From Treponema_I sp045597345 (GTDB lineage: Bacteria; Spirochaetota; Spirochaetia; Treponematales; Treponemataceae): a DNA stretch of 10,838 bases. The notes beneath the pieces are model-generated. The model did not search any database. It saw only the letters and a program-made list of their open reading frames with translations, and was not told the origin of the DNA. Shown here piece by piece: positions 6,142-10,838 of the stretch; the stretch's first letter is position 1; every line of letters starts with the position of its first letter. The stretch is taken from assembly GCA_045597345.1 (NCBI GenBank), contig JAZLJW010000210.1, positions 1 to 10,838 of the forward strand, given 5' to 3'. Made by a program: the position numbers and the translations under genes.

Positions 6142-7667
6142 TGAAACATACCGTAATACGTAACGTAATTGGTACAGCAGTTGCAGCAGTCTTGCTGGCC
6201 ATGCCTGTTTTTGCAGAAGATGATGACTGGGATACCAGTTGGGATTCCGGTTTTGAAAGCAGCTGGGGAGATGACGGCGACTTATTTGGCAGTGACGACA
6301 ACCTGTTCGGCGGTGATGACGATATGTTTGCCGATGATGGCATTGTAGATTTTACTCAGAATACCATCAGTGGATCACAAGCTGCTACCATTTTTCAGGC
6401 TGGCAGCGTAAAGATTGGTGGCAACTGGAGTTCCAGCGTATCTACCAGTACCAGCTTTCCAAAGGATTCCAAGTTCTGGACTGATGTAAAGGATTCAACC
6501 TTAACGGTTAATCTGGGCGCCCAGCTTTCTGTTGATGCCCGTCCTACTGACTCTCTGCGCATGTACGGAAAGGGTGGCATCAACTATCCGTTTGCCACAT
6601 CAGGGGATACGTCACATACTGCAAATTCAGCAGACCTTCAGGATCTTATTGATTCTGATACAAAGCTGGTTACTCAGCTGGCACAGATGGCAGGTATTAC
6701 CCAGCCGAAAAGCTACAGTACCAGCACCTATAACAGCTTTTACATTAAAGAACTGTTTACTGACTTTGACATTTCCGACAACCTGACCGCCCGCTTCGGA
6801 AAACAGACCATTACCTGGGGTGTCGGCTACTTTTTCAGTCCGGCAAGTAATATCGTAAACCTTAGTGCCATCGATCCCGAAAATCCAACGGTTCAGGTAG
6901 ACGGTCCTATAGCACTACGAAACCAGATTGTATTCCCGGGAACCCAGAATACGCTGTATCTCTATGCCATTCCAAGTACTTCCTATGAAATGACGTACCA
7001 GAATCTGATGAAACAGAAATATGACTACACCGTTACCAACACAAAGACCAGTTTTGTTCGTGATACTGCCCTTGCAGCAAAAACAGAACTGGTGTTTGGA
7101 ACTTTTGAACTTGGTTTAGGCGGCTGGTACCAGAATCAGCGTGCCCCAGTAGCCATGAGTACCATTACCGGGCCTTTTACCAAAAAAGGAACCTTCTATG
7201 GCGAAGCAACCCTCCGTTTTGGTGATGAATCTGCCTGGAAAAAAGAAAACGCTTCCGGCAGTAAATCTAAAGCACTGTTCAAAGGTACCGTTGGCGGTAT
7301 GCTGAACTGGTCAGATCCGGGAATTGCACTGCTCGGTTCTTATTACTATGACGGAGAAGAACTTACTGATACCACTAAAAAACTGGCAGAATTCCAGGGA
7401 GTAGACTGGAAAGCCCTGACTACCTACGGTCATAACCTGGTTATTTCAGCTTCTTTCTCAAAACTGGGACTTTCTGATCTGAGCCTCTCTACGTTTGCAC
7501 TGTACAACATTACCAACGAAAGCCTGAAAGCTACCGTAAACCTTCAGTACGCCGGTATCAGTCATGTTTCATTGGGAATGGGGCCAACCATGCAGTGGAC
7601 AGGATACAAGAATGCTCCAACATTCTCGTACAGTCTGACCGCAAGCCTTGGTGGAGGAAAGTTCTAA
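6141..7667 (+). CDS. Outer-membrane beta-barrel protein with acidic DLFG-motif N-terminus
   Basis: 508 residues: signal peptide 1-25 (cut after PVFA), an acidic stretch 26-67, then a long region of alternating strands ending in Phe (LGGGKF), the usual C-terminal signal for Bam-assembled barrels. The acidic part contains DLFGSDDNLFGGDDDMFA (47-64). FGKQTITWGVGYFF (219-232), followed by SAIDPENP, recalls the GRQ...NWGE...NPxD region of DUF1302 outer-membrane proteins. In other bacteria those are encoded beside LolA-like DUF1329 proteins and lipid transporters. The resemblance is from memory and weak. Translational coupling to the LolA-like gene (TGATG) argues that the two cooperate, perhaps as the outer-membrane receptor or exit of the pathway. 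It closes the operon before a terminator. Confidence 0.82.
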   Translation: MKHTVIRNVIGTAVAAVLLAMPVFAEDDDWDTSWDSGFESSWGDDGDLFGSDDNLFGGDDDMFADDGIVDFTQNTISGSQAATIFQAGSVKIGGNWSSSVSTSTSFPKDSKFWTDVKDSTLTVNLGAQLSVDARPTDSLRMYGKGGINYPFATSGDTSHTANSADLQDLIDSDTKLVTQLAQMAGITQPKSYSTSTYNSFYIKELFTDFDISDNLTARFGKQTITWGVGYFFSPASNIVNLSAIDPENPTVQVDGPIALRNQIVFPGTQNTLYLYAIPSTSYEMTYQNLMKQKYDYTVTNTKTSFVRDTALAAKTELVFGTFELGLGGWYQNQRAPVAMSTITGPFTKKGTFYGEATLRFGDESAWKKENASGSKSKALFKGTVGGMLNWSDPGIALLGSYYYDGEELTDTTKKLAEFQGVDWKALTTYGHNLVISASFSKLGLSDLSLSTFALYNITNESLKATVNLQYAGISHVSLGMGPTMQWTGYKNAPTFSYSLTASLGGGKF

Positions 7668-7682
7668 CTCCCACCTGACGTC

Positions 7683-7711
7683 TAAACACAACTCCCACTC
7701 TGTGCTATACT
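7683..7711 (+). promoter_or_regulatory. Extended -10 promoter of the FliG-like gene, inside the terminator loop
   Basis: TGCTATACT (7703-7711) is an extended -10 element (TGnTATACT). TAAACA (7683-7688) at 17-bp spacing is a four-of-six -35. Transcription would begin near 7717-7719, so the message would lack the terminator's 5' arm but keep the SD GGGAG (7721-7725), seven bases before the ATG at 7733. Confidence 0.6.
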
Positions 7712-7731
7712 GTCACCAGTGGGAGTTTTTT
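7690..7731 (+). terminator. Rho-independent terminator of the ABC/LolA/barrel operon
   Basis: AACTCCCACT (7690-7699) pairs over 10 bp with AGTGGGAGTT (7718-7727), followed by T's to 7731. The 18-nt loop is long but has an inner GTG/CAC pairing that would shorten it. It lies 22 bases after the barrel stop. Its 3' arm contains GGGAG, the probable SD of the next gene, and its loop contains a -10 box. Confidence 0.75.
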
Positions 7732-7732
7732 A

Positions 7733-8158
7733 ATGTCAGACCGTTATTACAAATCTGGTGAACCTAAGCAGCAATATGTAAAAAAGACCATTCTGACCGG
7801 CAAGGAAAAAGCCGCCATTCTTTTGGGCGAATTAGGGCCTTCAACCACTCAGGATATGATGAAATATTTCAGTGATGAAGAAATCCACAAACTGCGCCGT
7901 GCCATGGATGCATTAGGAACCCGTGTTGATACCGAAGATGAAGTTCAAGTCCTTGAAGAATTTCTGAAATACGGCATGATGCATCGTCTTACTGATGTTC
8001 AGCCGGAACTTTTTGATAAAGAACGCTATGCCCGGATACTGAAACAGGAGCGGATGACCCCGATACAGAATGCTGCTACCAGTGCTTCTGCGGAAGACGT
8101 TGCAGCTGTTCTAAGGACCTGGCTTGCTGACAATTCATCATCCCTCAGACGCCATTAA
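7733..8158 (+). CDS. Stand-alone FliG N-terminal-domain-like protein
   Basis: 141 residues. Residues 20-85 (TGKEKAAILLGELGPSTTQD onward through DEEIHKLRRAMDAL and EVLEEFLKYG-like text) match the FliG N-terminal domain, the part that binds FliF of the flagellar MS ring. A full FliG is about 340 residues; the middle domain with EHPQ and the charged torque-generating C-terminal domain are absent, and the stop is clean with no FliG-like text after it. Residues 86-141 are mostly helical and hydrophilic. A truncated paralogue could occupy FliF sites, adapt another switch protein or have been recruited elsewhere. It has its own promoter and is 21 bases upstream of the hydrolase, probably co-transcribed. 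Confidence 0.75.
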   Translation: MSDRYYKSGEPKQQYVKKTILTGKEKAAILLGELGPSTTQDMMKYFSDEEIHKLRRAMDALGTRVDTEDEVQVLEEFLKYGMMHRLTDVQPELFDKERYARILKQERMTPIQNAATSASAEDVAAVLRTWLADNSSSLRRH

Positions 8159-8179
8159 TTACTCAGGAGGCAAACTGTT

Positions 8180-8908
8180 TTGAACAGACACCATCACTTT
8201 TTTTCTGCCTTTGTCCTGCCTGTGATGCTGACATGCACCATACTTTCCGGTTGCGCATCGTATGTTGCAACCTGCAGCCTTAATGACCTTGCCGGTAATT
8301 CAAAAACCGTAGCCATCATACAGCAGTCAGACCGCATTCTTTTTGAACCGGCCGACACCTGTACAGAAGGTATTATCTTTTATCCCGGTGGGAAAGTTGA
8401 CTACGCTGCCTATGCCCCACTCATGATTGCTCTGGCAGAGCACGGCGTTTACGGGGTACTCTGCCACATGCCTGCTGACTACGCCTTTATGGGTATCAAC
8501 AAAGCAAATTCCACAATTAAGACGAATCCGCAAGTACAGTGGTATATTGCCGGCCATTCTTTAGGTGGCGCCATGGCAGCTTCCTATGCAGCAGCACATG
8601 CAGACACACTTTCCGGGCTTATCATGCTGGCCGCATACTCGGTTAAAGACCTGACAAACAGCGGCCTGAAAGTGCTTTCGGTGTATGGTGACAGAGACGG
8701 TGTACTGAATATGCCAAAAATGGAAAGCTGCGCCGGAAATCTGCCAGATGATGCTGTTACCGTAGTTATTCCCGGGGGAAATCATGCGCAGTTCGGTTGC
8801 TATGGAGCTCAGGACGGTGACAACACAGCAACCATATCAGCCGGTCAGCAGCTTCAAAGTACGGTAGAAGCAATTATGCAGCTGCTGGTAAAACAGCCAG
8901 AATACTGA
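8180..8908 (+). CDS. Lipoprotein alpha/beta hydrolase
   Basis: 242 residues starting at TTG, chosen because AGGAGG lies nine bases upstream and the N-terminus is a lipoprotein signal (hydrophobic 8-22, lipobox ILSGC, Cys25). The hydrolase core shows oxyanion-type FYPGGKVDY (67-75), nucleophile elbow GHSLGG (Ser127), acid in YGDRDG (Asp171 or Asp173) and His202 in GGNHAQFG, a complete triad. This fits the short alpha/beta-hydrolase family (Abhydrolase_5-like); the substrate, presumably an ester in the envelope, cannot be inferred. It follows the FliG-like gene and overlaps the convergent permease gene by 35 bases. Confidence 0.85.
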   Translation: MNRHHHFFSAFVLPVMLTCTILSGCASYVATCSLNDLAGNSKTVAIIQQSDRILFEPADTCTEGIIFYPGGKVDYAAYAPLMIALAEHGVYGVLCHMPADYAFMGINKANSTIKTNPQVQWYIAGHSLGGAMAASYAAAHADTLSGLIMLAAYSVKDLTNSGLKVLSVYGDRDGVLNMPKMESCAGNLPDDAVTVVIPGGNHAQFGCYGAQDGDNTATISAGQQLQSTVEAIMQLLVKQPEY

Positions 8909-9806
8909 ACACTACCAGTGCCACAAGAATCTGCAGACTCAGCATGGAACTGGTAATGGCTGTTGTTTCCTGATCATCACCAATCATGTTGATCAAAAAC
9001 GATGTGGGACAGGCAAAATACATAAGCAGTGTTGTGCGCAGAACCCAGGTAACACCCATGGTAACCTGAATAATGCCAAGAACACACAGACAGCAAACCG
9101 CCTGCACTACATATCGGGTACAGGCAAGTTTCAGACCCTTTTTGAGAATATCGCCGTTAAAAGTAAGACCGGCACCAATACACAGCAGAATGATTGGTGA
9201 AAGAGGCTGTATGAAGAAACTGGTAACTTTTGCATACAATGGCTGCCAGACAGAGTTATCGATTTTTTCAGCCCAGCCAAGGAAAACTCCCGTAAAACCA
9301 AGAATTACCGCAATAATCAGTGGGCTTTTGATAATGGAAAGCGCTATTTCTTTGCCGGACATTTTCTGACCGTTGAGCATCCGTAAGCCGGTAGTCATAA
9401 TCGTAAAGCAGAAAATACCGCTGAAAATATCCATACTGACGATATAGAACATGTTTTCCTGCCCTACAAGCAACCCGATAAGTGCCCAGCCAAAAAGACC
9501 GCCTTCCCAGGTTGTCAGGGCATAGGGTACATACCCTTGCACATTGCCGGTAAACAACCGCTTGGCCAGAAATCCCATGCCAAAACAGAAGAACAGTGCA
9601 AACAGCTCACACCCGATAAGGATAATGGAATCTTTTGAGTAGGTACCATGAATTAAAGCATCAAAAGCCATAACCGGCAGAAATACGTTAATACTGATGT
9701 CCTTAAGACAGGCAACCCCGGCATCAGTAAGAAAGTTTTTATCTTTCAGAAATTTCCCCAGTGCAATAAGCAGAAACACGGGAACGATGGTTTCAAGGAT
9801 CAGCAT
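8874..9806 (-). CDS. AEC-family (auxin efflux carrier-like) membrane transporter
   Basis: 310 residues, very hydrophobic, about ten membrane helices in two halves. The opening LETIVPVFLLIALGKFLKDK and the SINVFLPVMAFDALIH segment (38-53) are typical of the PF03547 AEC family, as are the internal LSPIILLCIGAGL and CPTSFLINMI stretches. Family members export or exchange small organic anions such as malate or malonate; nothing here fixes the substrate. The ATG at 9806 was chosen because GAAGGAG lies just upstream; an in-frame start 18 codons earlier lacks both SD and family similarity. It follows the Nudix gene on the same strand with its own promoter, and its 3' end overlaps the convergent hydrolase. 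Confidence 0.9.
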   Translation of the reverse strand: MLILETIVPVFLLIALGKFLKDKNFLTDAGVACLKDISINVFLPVMAFDALIHGTYSKDSIILIGCELFALFFCFGMGFLAKRLFTGNVQGYVPYALTTWEGGLFGWALIGLLVGQENMFYIVSMDIFSGIFCFTIMTTGLRMLNGQKMSGKEIALSIIKSPLIIAVILGFTGVFLGWAEKIDNSVWQPLYAKVTSFFIQPLSPIILLCIGAGLTFNGDILKKGLKLACTRYVVQAVCCLCVLGIIQVTMGVTWVLRTTLLMYFACPTSFLINMIGDDQETTAITSSMLSLQILVALVVFSILAVLPAAA

Positions 9807-9865
9807 ATGAACTCCTTCTTTACATTGGATGATAGCATTACAAGATAGTAAGACATACACCCAGA

Positions 9866-9894
9866 ATTATGGCAATACCCAGGAATGAAGTCAA
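9866..9894 (-). promoter_or_regulatory. Sigma-70-type promoter of the AEC transporter gene
   Basis: Read on the minus strand: TTGACT (9894-9889), 17-bp spacer, CATAAT (9871-9866); each hexamer matches five of six consensus positions. The predicted leader of roughly 55 bases ends in the AAGAAGGAG ribosome binding site. This makes the transporter transcribable independently of the Nudix gene. Confidence 0.65.
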
Positions 9895-9911
9895 AGTCAG
9901 TTTGATTTGCG

Positions 9912-10442
9912 CTACAGCCCGGCTTTACGGCGCGTCTGCACGATACTTTCAGCCTCAGTAAACGCAAGAATATCACGGCGGTAAATAAGCCGGGAACAGG
10001 GATTTTCCGGATTCTGCAGAATTTTCAGGGCTTCATCAGCGGTCAGTTCCACAAGACCGTCAAATAAGGTCTTCTCCTGCTCTGTAAGGCTGGTCTGGCT
10101 GCAGTTTCTGGTGTCCACTTCTGCCAGAAAAAAATGGGAATGTGTTTTCCGGTGAATCAGATTATAAAAATCAGTAATTTCTCCCAATGGCTTTTCAGAA
10201 AGAACGGTATAACCTGTTTCTTCCAAAACTTCTCGATGTAGGGCGGTAACCAGATTTTCCCCCGGTTCTACACCGCCACCAACCGTTTCAATATGATTCC
10301 GCTCTCCAAACAGGTCATACCCCTGAATTTTCACGAATACATACGTATCATTCTGGGTGTGAAGCACCGCCCGAACCGTTTCACGTTCATGATCAATATA
10401 AGACTTTTCGTACTCAGTATCTTCAAAATAATAAGAAAACAT
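9912..10442 (-). CDS. Nudix hydrolase
   Basis: 176 residues. The Nudix box is complete at 56-78: G56, E62, then R70-E71, E74-E75 and G77 (GGVEPGENLVTALHREVLEE, then TGY), matching Gx5Ex7REUxEExGU. The glutamates should bind the metal used to cleave a nucleoside diphosphate-X bond. Substrate specificity cannot be read from the sequence; the short 176-residue single-domain form fits general house-cleaning or NTP-sanitising enzymes. The start ATG is only seven bases from a TATACT box. A poor SD-like AAGGTG abuts the start codon, so initiation may be leaderless. There is a 105-base gap to the AEC transporter. Confidence 0.88.
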   Translation of the reverse strand: MFSYYFEDTEYEKSYIDHERETVRAVLHTQNDTYVFVKIQGYDLFGERNHIETVGGGVEPGENLVTALHREVLEETGYTVLSEKPLGEITDFYNLIHRKTHSHFFLAEVDTRNCSQTSLTEQEKTLFDGLVELTADEALKILQNPENPCSRLIYRRDILAFTEAESIVQTRRKAGL

Positions 10443-10449
10443 ACACCTT

Positions 10450-10455
10450 AGTATA
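10450..10455 (-). promoter_or_regulatory. -10 box placed for a leaderless Nudix mRNA
   Basis: Minus-strand TATACT (plus AGTATA) is separated from the Nudix ATG by seven bases, so +1 would fall on or next to the start codon. No good -35 is visible at 16-18 bp. Confidence 0.4.
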
Positions 10456-10497
10456 CAGCATTTTATTTTGAATGATCTTTCTTAAAGTACCGCTTTA

Positions 10498-10526
10498 ATG
10501 ACAGGCGCTGCGTGGCGGCGTATAGT
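10498..10526 (+). promoter_or_regulatory. Sigma-70-type promoter reading into the hairpin-rich leader
   Basis: ATGACA (10498-10503) and TATAGT (10521-10526) are separated by exactly 17 bp; each matches five of six consensus positions. Transcription from about 10533 would place all the downstream hairpins in the 5' leader of the gene at the right edge. It is divergent from the Nudix gene. Confidence 0.6.
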
Positions 10527-10571
10527 AAGAACATACACTGACTTAACCAAGAGCGTTTACAGAAAGGAAGT

Positions 10572-10661
10572 GTGAAAAAAATACGTCCATGTATTTTTTT
10601 CACCTGCAGTTTGCAGATACGTTGTATCAACAAACTGCGGTTTCAGCACATCCATGTGCTG
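10572..10661 (+). repeat. Array of three perfect hairpins, two with NTCCAT loops
   Basis: Hairpin 1 is GTG-A7-TAC (10572-10584) / GTCCAT / GTA-T7-CAC (10591-10603), 13 bp perfect. Hairpin 2 has GCAGTTTG (10606-10613) paired with CAAACTGC (10631-10638), enclosing an inner GATAC / GTT / GTATC. Hairpin 3 is CAGCAC (10644-10649) / ATCCAT / GTGCTG (10656-10661). A 36-codon frame starting with GTG at 10572 runs through the array to a stop at 10680-10682 but has a poorly spaced SD and no recognisable content. The array lies between the promoter at 10498 and the AAAGGAGG at 10681. Confidence 0.75.
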
Positions 10662-10697
10662 CCACTGCCGTGGAGGCTTTAAAGGAGGTAATCACAA

Positions 10698-10760
10698 ATG
10701 ACTGTAGCTGCGAGCAAAATACTTCATAACAGGATTACCCCGGAAGTTCTGCAAGCGTAA
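10698..10760 (+). CDS. Short open frame (20 codons) with strong ribosome binding site; leader peptide or broken gene start
   Basis: AAAGGAGG (10681-10688) lies nine bases before this ATG and is the strongest SD in the right part of the window. The frame encodes 20 residues, MTVAASKILHNRITPEVLQA, ending at TAA (10758-10760). I do not recognise it. It may be a leader peptide of a gene further right, or the beginning of a larger gene interrupted by the palindrome that starts nine bases after the stop. Another frame, open from the ATG at 10775 to the window edge, reads protein-like but has no SD. Confidence 0.4.
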   Translation: MTVAASKILHNRITPEVLQA

Positions 10761-10761
10761 T

Positions 10762-10815
10762 ACGCAAATGTAATATGCCGGCATATTACACTCCATGCGT
10801 CGCGCTGGTAAGCGC
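10762..10815. repeat. Perfect 22-bp palindrome followed by CTCCAT and a small hairpin
   Basis: TGTAATATGCC / GGCATATTACA (10769-10790) is a perfect palindrome. Outer ACGCA (10762-10766) pairs with TGCGT (10796-10800). CTCCAT (10791-10796), the same hexamer found as a hairpin loop elsewhere in this window, follows directly. GCGC / TGGTAA / GCGC (10802-10815) forms another small stem. It could be a mobile palindromic repeat or a regulator site. Confidence 0.6.
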
Positions 10816-10838
10816 ACTCAAAACCGTGGCAATCCGCC

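Noticed and set aside
8846..8887. Inverted repeat as bidirectional terminator between the convergent genes
   Set aside because: There is no T-run on either strand, a long loop, and it lies within coding sequence of both genes.
9807..9860. 18-codon upstream extension of the AEC transporter
   Set aside because: No SD at the upstream start, whereas GAAGGAG precedes the ATG at 9806, where family similarity begins.
10572..10682. 36-codon GTG-initiated open frame through the hairpin array
   Set aside because: The product is translated repeat with poor SD spacing; kept only as a remark on the repeat array.

Overview
The window looks like spirochaete DNA, most likely a host-associated Treponema. 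This rests on mid-range base composition, the style of the secreted proteins (Asp/Phe/Gly-rich DLFG motifs after signal peptides), a flagellar FliG-type N-terminal domain, and an envelope operon with Lol/MacB-type permeases, a LolA-like periplasmic protein and an outer-membrane barrel. The assignment comes from recognising protein families, not from a database match.

Layout. 1-1125 (minus) is the first 375 codons of a seven-helix membrane protein with a PAS-like region and the beginning of a GGDEF domain; the rest lies beyond the window's left edge. 1126-1502 is a divergent intergenic region whose right half is packed with small perfect hairpins in two degenerate tandem units. 1503-7667 (plus) is a tightly coupled block: ABC ATPase, two FtsX-like permeases (each junction overlaps by one base), a 100-bp REPIN-like palindromic element, a LolA-like secreted protein and an outer-membrane beta-barrel protein. 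Together these could span inner membrane, periplasm and outer membrane for lipoprotein or lipid export. 7690-7731 is a terminator whose loop holds a promoter -10 box and whose 3' arm is the Shine-Dalgarno of the next gene. 7733-8908 holds a free-standing FliG N-domain protein and a lipoprotein alpha/beta hydrolase. On the minus strand, 8874-9806 (AEC-family permease) converges with and overlaps the hydrolase, and is preceded by a Nudix hydrolase (9912-10442). 10443-10838 has a good plus-strand promoter, then a hairpin-rich leader, a short open frame with a strong ribosome binding site, and a perfect 22-bp palindrome.

The most unusual signals are three. First, a family of hairpins with perfectly paired but unrelated arms around a near-constant hexaloop, NTCCAT; copies precede both the ABC operon and the gene at the right edge. 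Second, an acidic DLFG-type triple motif is shared between the first permease's extracytoplasmic domain and the mature N-terminus of the barrel protein in the same operon. Third, the compact terminator/promoter/SD switch lies in front of the FliG-like gene. I found no rRNA, tRNA, CRISPR array, transposase or phage gene.
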